DNA of 64,000 nucleotides. It comes from Paralithodes platypus (taxonomy: Eukaryota; Arthropoda; Malacostraca; Decapoda; Lithodidae). The stretch spans positions 53,029,818-53,093,817 of the forward strand of contig CM064509.1 of the NCBI GenBank assembly GCA_032716605.1. Direction: 5' to 3'. Within the stretch, counting starts at the first letter, position 1; every line of letters starts with the position of its first letter. The position numbers and the translations under genes are program-made. Shown one piece after another: positions 10,501 to 19,036 of this stretch. The notes under the pieces were generated by a model. It was not told the DNA's origin. It saw only the letters and a program-made list of their open reading frames with translations, and did not search any database.

Positions 10501-11160
10501 ATGACGCCCCGTGGTCTCTACTCTAGACTTCTCGACATCCATTTCAGCCTGGTACCTGGTTGCATCCTGATTGGCTTGGATTCTAGCAACCTCTATGCGT
10601 TCTATACTAGCCTGTTGTATCTGAGTCTCCTGCAGCTTAAACTTAGCTAGTTCTAGCTGAAATAACATCTCAGGAGACAGGCCTGGGGGGGGAGAGCACA
10701 AAATGGGGGATCCACACCGAGACGTGTTTACGGGTAAGCCAGCTTGCCATTGAGAACCCTCCTGCTGCATCGTGCTAAGACTCGCTGGCTGAGGGCCCAG
10801 CTCAGGGGTAGAGTGGAATGGAGGCTTGGAGGGAACCCCCCAAGACCCCACTCCACCCACCGCCCCATCGCCATCACCCAACAAACATGCCACCAAATTC
10901 TTCTTGGGCCAACTGTCAGGACAGTCCCGCCCCAAAACCGTGGCTAAACAGCGAAGACCGTAACAATCAATAGCCTGCAGGCGCTGTTCGGTCAAAGGTG
11001 TCTGCAAAAATGCCCGGGCATCCCTCTCTCCACTTATAACACTCCCCTCCCTAAATATCTGCTGTACTTGCTGGTCACTAGGCTGTACCGTGTTATCCTC
11101 CCCCGTAAATGATGAGTCATTAGACATAGTGCTGGTTATACAATTGCTGTTCATAAACAA
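7534..11160 (-). CDS. Gag-Pol of Gmr1-like copy 1 (gag, protease, integrase C-terminal module, RT)
   Basis: It is 1,208 codons long. Residues about 165-220 are a charged coil. Residues about 235-400 form a capsid-like domain (AFDETAVTEFFARFEKKC, WAALVSSRL, LKAYDAL) related to SCAN, which is thought to derive from Gmr1-like gag. A CCHC knuckle (CYKCQKLGHYSREC) lies near residue 473 and an aspartic protease site (LLRDTGASQTLL) near 550. Residues about 820-900 match the GPY/F module that ends gypsy integrases (FIGPYVVAKKLSD, HVNLMKEYV). Reverse transcriptase follows with CIDFRRLNG and YLDDVIVY (about 1153). Between protease and GPY/F module the HHCC zinc site and DDE catalytic core expected in this order are missing without breaking the frame. 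The frame ends early at a C-run near 7538, cutting off RNase H. The product would assemble particles and reverse-transcribe but could not integrate alone. Confidence 0.88.
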   Translation of the reverse strand: MFMNSNCITSTMSNDSSFTGEDNTVQPSDQQVQQIFREGSVISGERDARAFLQTPLTEQRLQAIDCYGLRCLATVLGRDCPDSWPKKNLVACLLGDGDGAVGGVGSWGVPSKPPFHSTPELGPQPASLSTMQQEGSQWQAGLPVNTSRCGSPILCSPPPGLSPEMLFQLELAKFKLQETQIQQASIERIEVARIQANQDATRYQAEMDVEKSRVETTGRHLGGGHRVTDSLSHLIKLVPAFDETAVTEFFARFEKKCREYDWPEVKWAALVSSRLVGKGLKAYDALSLDESVVYGLVKEAVLRAYELQPETYRLKFRGVNKKSDISFMEHARDLTDACNNWFRSEHAESAEEIKQLFYLEQFYKCTGTDLTLNIKEKCPKTVEEAAKMADLRLSLIRGCGAAQRAESGQKGRYTPPTRVFDNNKSYDTHNHTKSIAPNNTYKHKPLPFTKGQAPSSPAQGKKPIGDVKCYKCQKLGHYSRECPSNTPAKPVSLVHSIGVSLKAAATVRGRLSAAEAHAVKKRTEGSTPVRDTFCSHRGHGFVSWGSELRRVDLLRDTGASQTLLRNFTGKPINAARVVVVQGINATRSYPLVRLELRVGEVCRELDVGIVECLPVEGVDLLLGNDFAVPTSGTPPLVVAERAADVDGENREWVGRCQQDEMACVVTRSRSAAPAQPSTQPRGQWRKDQEKVAKGRKRDIDSAALLGDSVLGPIINTGVDSGPEMVCNKAELGKTSREARAVARATKAVEPTSRGNVLLQNHLDALTPGDISEQQLQDASLARYSNGAIELEEDGEEKPGSILKYVLESRERLISCMAAAGNNLVNAQAVMKHQYDAKVKLREFSVGQEVMLLLPLPGHPLSAKFIGPYVVAKKLSDLDYLVATPDRRKKHQLCHVNLMKEYVRRPSEPLTVPVLACSGQGGEGGGDSHAAEEDSWDCVISAEQWAGNTEQEARQAVSHLPEHQGAAVLGLFRSYPSVFAEHPGLTTQVTHDVDVGDNVPFKSVPYRVPPVKLPALREELKYMVERGMITEGYVKWTSPVTLQPKPDGKVRFCIDFRRLNGLTTTNPYPLPRVDDSVDKIGNAKYLTKIDLVKGYWQVPLSDRAKQVCGFVVDGKTYQCNVMPYGLKNAPATFQNLMNDICDEIPNCTVYLDDVIVYDDDFENHLRHLETLFRKLHDAGLVVNLRKCEFVKATVQYLGFVVGLGRVCPP

Positions 11161-11395
11161 AAAAAAGTGCTTATTACTAATTGCAGTCTTGACTCACAAA
11201 ATGTTAAAGATGCTTGAATGACTCTACTCTAGACACCTAACGAAACAATCTGCAAGTCCACCAATACAATAATGACACAATAAAAAATCCTCCAATATGC
11301 AAGAAAATTCTAGCCAGCTCTACTAGGTAGCATAGAATAGTTCTCCAAAAAACATGTGATAGAATACTACTGAATCTTGTGCAAGGTCGCCATTT
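11161..11395. other. 5' leader of Gmr1-like copy 1 with primer-binding site
   Basis: Non-coding leader between the 5' LTR and the gag start at 11160. The minus strand next to the LTR reads TGGCGACCTTGC at 11381-11392, in the place of the tRNA primer-binding site and identical to that of copy 2 at 50218-50229. Confidence 0.7.
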
Positions 11396-13195
11396 TGTTA
11401 CGGCTGGATCGGCAATACATATTCGGGATTCTTGATCGTAGGACAGAAATGGCTTAAGTGACAACGACACGCTCGATTCCAGTCCCAAATACTATATGCT
11501 CCAGACAACAAAAGCACCAACGCCCTACAGAGTTATCGTCTACGGTAACGAGGTACCTTAACTCGGCGAAAGTGTACAACAGGGGTAGGCTATGAGGCTA
11601 AACTCCCTCAGACATTTATAGGTTACGTTATTACTAAAGAAATGCAATACTCAAGAAACTACGTTAATATTAAGCCTCTAATAATGTAGAATAGAAGCAG
11701 GCTAAAGGTATGACAGTGAAATGCTAAATGACAAATGTACACGCCTACTTGAAAGCGCGTGCACTACACTAACTGTCCCCTACTAACATGCACTAGCATG
11801 TAGCATACAAGATGTTCATGATCCAGTAGATACCTAATAATACACATGGGAGGAACATAAACAGTAGTCACTTATTATAATAATGAATCTATACTTGGAA
11901 TAACTAAAAGGTTGCAGGCAACAGTACTGCGCCGGTAGCCTACTACCGCATAGGCTACTTCGCTTCTCTCACTCTGTCTCCCCTCCGAGTCCGTATGCGC
12001 CCTACGCAACAGAACTCCGGACACAGCAGCAAAACGACAGTGCAGTTAATTGATACATGAAAGTATTAATAGTGTTGTCTTGTGTGTGAGTAATGTGTAT
12101 TGTAAAGTGTTATAGATATATACTTAAAGAGAGCTGCAATGCATAGTAAAATAAAGATATATCCCCCTCATCATCCCCATGTGTTCTAGCTAGCAGGCCA
12201 AGTCACAGGAACAACGAGTCCCAGCACCGAAAGCGAGAACCCAGGAGAAGACTGTAGAGAACACAAGGACAGATAAATTACGTTACTCTACTATACCGGC
12301 ACTACGAGCGAGCTGTAGTCTCGGGTGCTACACTCGCTCCTGGCTCGGTATGCAAATCAAGGCTAAGTCCTCGTCCCTCTACAGACAACTCCTGGGCATG
12401 GTCGGGCTCTTACACATGGCACCAGTCTAGTCACAAATGGGATGATGAGCAGGGCATATAACTCGTGAACATGTAGAACGTTCACCAACTATCCTCATCA
12501 AGAAGATCGCTGTTCACATTAACCCCTTAAATCTAATACATGTAAATATATGCTTGTCCTAAGAGTAATACGAGAGGTGAGTGCTGAAACTCCTTTAGGA
12601 CCTCAAGGGAAGGTTATGCATTTAAATAGAGAGAAGAATGAAATGAGAGTAATGTCGTCAGAGAGAAAGAGTGCAACCGTGAGAAGTTGGGAGAGAGAGC
12701 AAGGGATGTTAGAATCTCAAAGGTTCTAGGCAACCTAGTCCAGGAACACACAGCCAACCTCCAGGCAATGTGCTGTACGACAACATGGGCCCAGCCCAGG
12801 CAGGCAACAATGGACTACCAACCCTATCGCGCCTAGCTATAAGGGCAAGGCTGCCAACCAGTCCATACGTCTGGCAACCACCCGGCCGGCAGCGCGGCGT
12901 GTTGCTACCCTCTTGCTCTGAAGCCCAACTCACTCTCTCTCTCTGAATTCCCATTATCCTATCTATCAACTTCTCTATTGATACTACATATTAAATGGAA
13001 GGTCTCGACATGGCTTAAAACAAAACCCACCACTGGTTAGCACATGACGAGACCTTTGCAGAGATACAAAGAACATAGTTATAAGTTGTCACACTCAATA
13101 TACATAGCGGCTGACGGTAGCCAGATCACGGGCGGTACAGTGGAGTACCAAGGAGTACAATCAGGTTGCGTTGCCCAGCACTGGGGTGCGTCACA
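11396..13195 (-). repeat. 5' LTR of Gmr1-like copy 1
   Basis: An 1,800-base LTR, nearly identical to 3819-6612 minus the LINE. Termini on the minus strand are TGTGACGC and CGTAACA. A CT-rich tract (about 12931-12945) and AATAAA-like sequence (about 12148) are present; promoter and polyadenylation positions cannot be fixed by eye. Confidence 0.93.
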
Positions 13196-14112
13196 CAATG
13201 TTCTTTATATCTGCTTTGATCAACCGTGCCGCAGCCCTGACTATCTTTCTTTGTTCTGCTTCCTCATCATCAGTCTGTGGTGAGTCTTTGAATTGTTGCA
13301 AAATCTTTGCAGCACTTTCTTTGACAGTTACAACATCGCTGCGTCCATGCACGTTACTAATAACCAGTTCATCCCCAAAATATGAAATAAGTTTCTGTTT
13401 CATGTATTTTACACTATACGCTTCAACATCAGGGCACAACTGGGACATTCTATCAACGAGATCAACCACTGTAGTCTGTTCATCATCATTGCCACTGACT
13501 AGGTCCTCGATTGCGAGTAGAAATGCTTCCTCTCGTGAGGCATCTACTTTGCGACCCTTGCGAGGAGGTTCACTGTCTGCGGAATCACGATATTTGGAGG
13601 GGATCTGCCTATGTGTCTGGAAATTTGAGCTGCACTGCTTGTGATATTGCGTCAGCTGCTGGAAGATCGCGTGCAAAGTTAATTCGACCTCTAACAGTGT
13701 CAGCCCACTCATCAGCCCTGGCATCACATGCAGAAAGTATTGTCCTTTGAAAGTTGAAGGTGCGTACTGGATACACTTCTTCTGAATCATGCTTTGTGTC
13801 CAAATAGATTTTTGTACCACAAAAAAGCAGTTCTCTGTAAAACAAAAGTCTGGTGTCTGAGAACGAAGAGCAGGTTTTTTCAGGACGTTTCTTCTGCTTC
13901 CCAGGAATTCTATTTGGCTTCGTATTGACATGCTTCTTTCGGCAATCAATGTGCACCGTTTGGCCCTCGGACACGGTAATTGATGGCGTTCCACGTTCAG
14001 TACTGGCCTTGTTGATAGTATCTGCTCCCTTCGCCCTCAGCTTGACTGTTTCTCCTTCGTCTAACGTGTTTGAGCAAATGCCGCAGGGATTATGCACCAC
14101 CTCTTCTTCCAT
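13196..14112 (-). pseudogene. Transposase of Academ-like element, 5' portion
   Basis: This is the N-terminal part of the gene continued at 3818-381. The likely start is the ATG at 14112-14110 (MEEEVVHNPCGIC); an upstream in-frame ATG at 14241 exists but codes for an uncharacteristic hydrophobic stretch. A zinc-binding-like cluster is visible (CGIC, then HIDC about 50 residues on), a pattern I associate with the N-terminus of this protein family. The frame breaks near 13650: the sequence runs ARDLPAADA in one frame, then YHKQCSSNF in another, consistent with one extra or two missing bases. The second frame then stays open to the retrotransposon junction (LIKADIKNI), where the LTR supplies a premature stop. 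The gene was thus disabled twice, and the order of events is not determined. Confidence 0.72.
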
Positions 14113-14211
14113 GGCTTCGGTAGATGTCGCACCAATGTGTTGAAACAAGAAACAAGATGATGGGATTAGTATAGGCCTAGGCAAAATGTAATAGACAATA
14201 ATGTGCAGTAA

Positions 14212-14582
14212 AGGTAGGGCTTGACCTAGAACAAATTGCAATAGAAGGTTTTTTGGCTGTAAGGTTTTTTGGCTGTAAATTAACCACTTTCCAGGTGTCC
14301 AAAAGTTGGAGACTTTTTATATGTTCATCAGAGGGACCTAATAAACAAGTTAAAGCCAAAAAACGTTGTTTGTAATACATTTATAGGGTCTAGGAGCAAC
14401 CAGAAAAAAGTTATCTGTAAATTGAAGCTTTGGACGGCGGCCATCTTGAATTTATGCAAATTAACCACTTTCCCGGTGTCCAAAAGTTGGAGACTTTTTA
14501 TATGTTCATCAGAGGGACCTAATAAACAAGTTAAAGCCAAAAAACCTTCTATTGCAATTTGTTCTAAGTCCAGCCCTACTTT
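14212..14582. repeat. Right terminal region of Academ-like element: nested inverted repeats
   Basis: Bases 14272-14560 are the reverse complement of the left end (1-236 and beyond). In addition the segments 14212-14252 and 14538-14582 are inverted copies of each other (core CAAATTGCAATAGAAGG). The right end therefore has an outer terminus and an inner copy in opposite orientation. The outer terminus probably lies near 14578 (element reading inward TAGGGCTGGACTTAG), but the left partner needed to prove it is outside the window. Confidence 0.7.
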
Positions 14583-14738
14583 GACTGGTCTACAAGGCTC
14601 CCCGTTTTCAAGGTCACACGCAACCTTCAGTTCTCCCTACCATAGTGTCGTACACATGCTTTAGCACACACCAGGGCATCCACTAGAATGTACCTAATTA
14701 CGGAATTCGATGTGTTTCGCCACCCACGAACTTTAGCA
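14583..14738. other. Unassigned flank
   Basis: Between the transposon end and the 31-bp array. No coding or repeat structure seen. Confidence 0.3.
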
Positions 14739-14955
14739 GTTCACAGTAAGTGCATACATTAGGATTGTAGTTCACAGTAAGTGCATACATTAGGATTGTA
14801 GTTCACAGTAAGTGCATACATTAGGATTGTAGTTCACAGTAAGTGCATACATTAGGATTGTAGTTCACAGTAAGTGCATACATTAGGATTGTAGTTCACA
14901 GTAAGTGCATACATTAGGATTGTAGTTCACAGTAAGTGCATACATTAGGATTGTA
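14739..14955. repeat. 31-bp tandem repeat, seven identical copies
   Basis: Seven head-to-tail copies of a 31-base unit starting GTTCACAGTAAGTGC, 217 bases in all, with no difference between copies that I can see. Perfect identity implies recent expansion or homogenisation. Confidence 0.95.
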
Positions 14956-15581
14956 GTCTTGATTTAGTAATATTCTTATTGAGTAGGATATTTTATTTGA
15001 GCCTAATTCTAAAATCGTTACTGTATATGCGGATAATTTGTGATCGTTTAGTTATCACTGTTTTAACTCACCGTTTTTAATAACTCGTTTTTACTCACTC
15101 GTTTTTAATCACTCGTTTTCAATCACTCGTTTTCATTCACTCGTTTTACTCCCAGACGCTAGAAAACATTCACCATTACGTCTATTGAAGAATCACCAAT
15201 TGTTCCTGTATAACCCAAGATATAACTATTATTGCTGCTGAATAATCCTGCTTTGTTACTGCTGACTGTACACCTGCTTACTTAATAAATACAAGGCTGA
15301 TTCTTCTTGTATTATTATGACTTCCCATTAGGTCATTATATATAATGTGGTGGTAGCCAGCGTTAACCGTTACCGTTATTACAAGTATAAGAATACTAGT
15401 GGCTATCACAAAAAGCTACTTATAAGATAAATGACGGTGATTCAAAGAAGGAAACTATATTAATATATAAATATTAAGGTAATTTACATTAACACAAAAT
15501 GAATAACAATAATATTGACCTGAACCAGAAGGAGGAAAGTCGGGAATGTGAATACTGAACATGTAACTAACTGAGAGTAGG
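14956..15581. other. Unassigned AT-rich stretch, possible old LTR end
   Basis: It has short CTCGTTTT-type direct repeats at about 15068-15150. At 15286-15356 an AATAAA followed by a GGTGGTAGCCAGCG-like sequence resembles the end of an LTR next to a primer-binding site. No internal region or partner LTR was found, so this is only a possibility. Confidence 0.25.
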
Positions 15582-15958
15582 TTAAGGGGAGATGTGCGTA
15601 TTTACTGGCTTATTGTTTTTTATCTTTTTATTATTGTTTAGTTTCCTCCCTAAAACTCCATCAAGCTGTCAACAAAAAACACCCCTGAGACCTCCCTTCA
15701 AGACATATTTGTACATTTTTCGGCAGAAAAATGTCCCGGCCAAACTTTGGCCGTTACTTTTAAAATTACAGACTCGCTATCGCTCGACAGGAACAAATGG
15801 ACACCTAAATGGCACGAAAGGTCTTAATATTGAAAACAAATGGGGTGTAAAGTCTTAAAATCGCCAAACTAATGGGCTGAACGTCTTAAATCTAAAGAAC
15901 AATGGGGCTAAACACAAGGGAGAAGGGGTACCAGAAAAAACAGCTCATCTCCCCTTAA
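15582..15958. mobile_element. TTAA-flanked MITE, family A, copy 1
   Basis: Starts TTAAGGGGAGATG and ends with the inverse, CATCTCCCCTTAA, with no transposase inside. Shared internal blocks define the family: GTTTCCTCCCT, TTTTTCGGCAGAAAAATG, and a CTCGCTATCGCTCG segment. TTAA at both ends is the target preference known for piggyBac-type transposases; the affiliation is inference. Confidence 0.85.
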
Positions 15959-16420
15959 GTAAATCAGTTATAAAGTATATAGTGCACAATCATTCATCTT
16001 CAGCTAATTATTACTGTGGCCATTTACCATAATGAAAATCCTAAATTTCCGGACCCTGTTTTCAAAGGAACGTCCCCAGTGCAATTATAAGGATAATTAT
16101 AGGGACAATAATAATCGAGCATATTTGTTGCTGTAACCCCAGAAGGAACAGTCAGCGTAGGTTATTCTATTTTGGAACATATATATACAGTATATATACA
16201 ATAGACAGACAAACAGACAAATATAAAGATAAATATATCGATAGCTAAATAGATAGATAGATAGATAGATAAAATAAACGTTCACGAATATATAATCAAA
16301 TTCCCGTTCCTTTCAAATTTTGTAAATCGCTCTGCGCAGTAAATGTATTGCATTGTCCTGTAGAACAAAGTTGTTGATAAATAATTTTGGAAAAGTTAAC
16401 ATTTATCTGGAAGACTTAAG
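15959..16420. other. Unassigned with ATAG-type microsatellite
   Basis: AT-rich. Contains a TATA-rich stretch and a (ATAG/GATA)n tract at about 16180-16271. No coding signal. Confidence 0.5.
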
Positions 16421-17004
16421 TTAAGGGGAGAATTGTATTAATTTGTTTATATATTTATTATGTTTTTCTTTCAGTTTCCTCACTGAACTTCCATCATGCT
16501 AAAAAAAACTACACCGAAAAACCCTCTTCAAGATACCTGTTTGCATTTTTCAGTAGTAAAATGCAGGTTCACTATCGCTAGCTCGACAGGAAGAAATCAA
16601 CGCCTAAATGGCACAAACGATCTTAAAATGAGTAAAATTTAGTAAAATTTACCAGAACGTCCCCGACTTCCCAAATTGACTGATTCCTTGAACGTGACTA
16701 CAGTGCGTTGTTATGTGTGCGATTAGTTTGCTTGGGAAACAGATTAACTTGTGCATGTAGTAATGTACACCCTATGTGGTGGATTGTGTTCTTTTATTCA
16801 TAAATTATTATTTTACTTAAGTGTTGTTTCCACATTACGATTTTGATTAGTTATTTTGTGTTTTTACTGTGTTCGTATACGTTTTGGTTTGTTTATTTTG
16901 CAAGTTTTACATTATAAATTGCCAAACTAATGGGCGAATGTCCTGAAATGTCTAAACTGTAGTTAAGCATAAGGTAGAAGGGGGTCCAGAACACCCCCTA
17001 TTAA
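16421..17004. mobile_element. MITE family A, copy 2, interrupted
   Basis: Begins TTAAGGGGAG and ends with CCCCCTATTAA. It keeps the CTCGACAGGAAG and CCAAACTAATGGGC blocks, but about 280 bases with no counterpart in other copies lie between about 16630 and 16912. The interrupting segment is AT-rich and shows no clear terminal repeats. Confidence 0.7.
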
Positions 17005-17684
17005 AAACCCGTCTATTCTCCCTGACACGCCATAAATCACAGTGACTGATGGCTGCCATAATGACGGCATGGATCTCGCAGGGTCAATGACAGTTTTCAA
17101 TTTTGTATTTTGATTATATAATTAACTGTAATGTTGCAAGCTACACATATACAAAATTACAGATTACACGATTACAAAAATGCACAATTACAAATATCCA
17201 TTGAATATTTGTAACAAGATAATTGAAGATATGCATATAACTAATGTTAACACTTTTATGAAATAATATTATTTAAACATAATACATATAAACATAAGGG
17301 TCATATAATATTATTTAAACATAATACATATAAACATAAGGGTCATATTGCCTACTACTACTGCATAATTGTTTTGTAATATCCAATAGCAATAAGAGTG
17401 TGGTTCTTGTAATAAGGAGTTGACTATACCATGGTTCAAGTAAGTTGCCCAAAACTCTTGAACATTAACCTCTTACTCACAAGCGACTAGTGTGATCGAA
17501 CTAATATTTCTATCATTTGGGAATTGTCAGCCAGGGCATAGGTGTGGAGATCGCCATTTGCCCTAGCCCTTTTTGAGTTACAGAGGCTAGGGTTCACGAT
17601 GTCTGGCCTACTTACTTGGAACAGGGTATAGTCAGATAAGGTAGCCACTGCATAATAAACTACACTCGCAATTAAATCATGTAT
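17005..17684. other. Unassigned, with a 42-bp duplication
   Basis: Mostly AT-rich, non-coding. A 42-base unit (AATATTATTTAAACATAAT core) is present twice in tandem at 17263-17346. Nothing else recognised. Confidence 0.45.
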
Positions 17685-18157
17685 ATTATATTTCTATGTA
17701 TACTATCACGGAGAGGAACAGAACTTATGCGGCCAACTGTATATGTGGGAAGTTATATTTCTATGTATACTATCACGGAGAGGAACAGAACTTATGCGGC
17801 CAACTGTATATGTGGGAAGTTATATTTCTATGTATACTATCACGGAGAGGAACAGAACTTATGCGGCCAACTGTATATGTGGGAAGTTATATTTCTATGT
17901 ATACTATCACGGAGAGGAACAGAACTTATGCGGCCAACTGTATATGTGGGAAGTTATATTTCTATGTATACTATCACGGAGAGGAACAGAACTTATGCGG
18001 CCAACTGTATATGTGGGAAGTTATATTTCTATGTATACTATCACGGAGAGGAACAGAACTTATGCGGCCAATGTATATGTGGGAAGTTATATTTCTATGT
18101 ATACTATCACGGAGAGGAACAGAACTTATGCGGCCAACTGTATATGTGGGAAGTTAG
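17685..18157. repeat. 67-bp minisatellite, seven copies
   Basis: Seven units with period 67, core CACGGAGAGGAACAGAAC, nearly identical; the sixth unit lacks one C near 18070. Because 67 is not a multiple of three and the unit has no stop in any plus frame, all three plus frames are open across the array (up to 166 codons). This is best read as a non-coding minisatellite. A single diverged copy of the unit lies at about 58310-58420. Confidence 0.92.
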
Positions 18158-18695
18158 AAAGAAGGTTGTAACATTATAATGCACCTGTATTGTAACTATT
18201 GTACACGATTCAAATTCGAAAAGTCGGTAGTACGACATCAACAAATATGTTAACTCTTATGTGTATGAGCGTTTTTGCAAGTTATAATGTAATTGTCTTG
18301 TCCTTCACCATTCTAGGGAGTTGATATTGTAATGTTATTGTTTTAATCTTATTTATATTACCGCCAATGGGTATAGCAAAAATATATTCTGTTCCTTTCC
18401 AGCTGTCCTTGTCTTCATTTGGATTACTCACCTACGGTACTATGAAGATTTTGTGCGGACAATTTTGTTGTTAATTAAGACACCATGGCACTAAAATAAA
18501 GCAGAGCCACAGTAGTTTGTATATTATTCCACTAGTTATCCAGAAGTTAGTTGCTAAAGGATTCAATTTGCCGTCAGTTGAAATAAAAGCGACTATAGTT
18601 CCATAACCCATCAGAGTAGTGGTGCGAGGTGACAAGTGTGTGTTGACCCTTGATTAAGAAAGTGTAAGGTCAACGATGGACAACAACACTTACGG
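18158..18695. other. Unassigned
   Basis: AT-rich sequence without coding potential or a recognised repeat. Confidence 0.3.
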
Positions 18696-18795
18696 TGAGA
18701 TGGCCGTATTTATTTCTTCATTTATGTATTTTTATATTTGATTTGATTTTCAGTTTCCTCCCTAGACCTCCATCAAGCTGTGCCTGGAATAAAGT
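18696..18795. mobile_element. MITE family A fragment
   Basis: Carries the family blocks TTTCAGTTTCCTCCCTAG and ACCTCCATCAAGCTG but no right end. It looks truncated. Confidence 0.55.
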
Positions 18796-18972
18796 TAGAT
18801 CGAATACAAAAGGTATATTTGGAAACGCCATTTGGGAATGCCATATAGTAAGTAAGATATATTAGGTGAGAACAAGATGCAGCCAGAACGTGCAGGGGAA
18901 ATTATATTATAAGACAGGAGGCTTGGAGCTAATTTACTAATGAGCTCGTCTGAGAAATGGTCGACAGGGGAC
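18796..18972. other. Unassigned
   Basis: Short non-coding stretch before a hairpin MITE; nothing recognised. Confidence 0.3.
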
Positions 18973-19036
18973 TTAAGGGAGCCCACCACGCTTTTTTTTC
19001 TCTTTCTCTCCCTCTCTCCTTGGATTGTATCTATTC

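Larger units (their letters stand above)
3819..13195 (-). mobile_element. Gmr1-like Ty3/gypsy LTR retrotransposon, copy 1
   Basis: It is a complete element with two LTRs starting TGTGACGC and ending GTAACA on the minus strand, flanked by the 4-bp duplication CAAT (3815-3818 and 13196-13199). The internal region carries a primer-binding site, gag-pol and a G-rich polypurine tract. Pol order is protease, integrase C-terminal module, reverse transcriptase, RNase H. This is the Ty1/copia-like order known for Gmr1-like members of Ty3/gypsy. The LTRs differ at only about three positions by eye outside a LINE insertion, so integration is recent. The integrase zinc and catalytic core is absent, so the copy could not integrate without help. 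Confidence 0.88.
1..14578 (-). mobile_element. Academ-like DNA transposon, left end outside window
   Basis: The first 236 bases reappear in inverted orientation at about 14272-14560, so the two ends bracket one element. Between them lies a minus-strand gene in two pieces (14112-13196 and 3818-381) separated by a complete LTR retrotransposon. Removing that insertion leaves about 5.2 kb. The gene product combines an N-terminal cysteine/histidine cluster, a FLAP/XPG-like nuclease region and a CXC cysteine-rich tail. This combination is what I know from Academ-superfamily transposons and a related set of uncharacterised invertebrate proteins. The superfamily name is inference; the inverted ends and the split gene are seen directly. 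The left terminus and target duplication cannot be defined because the element runs off the window. Confidence 0.7.

Noticed and set aside
7534..11160. Host gene reading of the 1,208-codon frame
   Set aside because: Gag knuckle, protease and reverse transcriptase motifs, flanking LTRs and target duplications identify it as a retrotransposon.
14739..14955. CRISPR array
   Set aside because: Repeats are directly adjacent, with no unique spacers, in a eukaryotic repeat context.
14956..15360. Solo LTR
   Set aside because: Only an AATAAA and a weak primer-binding-like sequence were seen, with no second terminus or target duplication.
17679..18179. Repeat protein of 166 codons
   Set aside because: Three frames are open over the same 67-bp array, so there is no evidence for any one.
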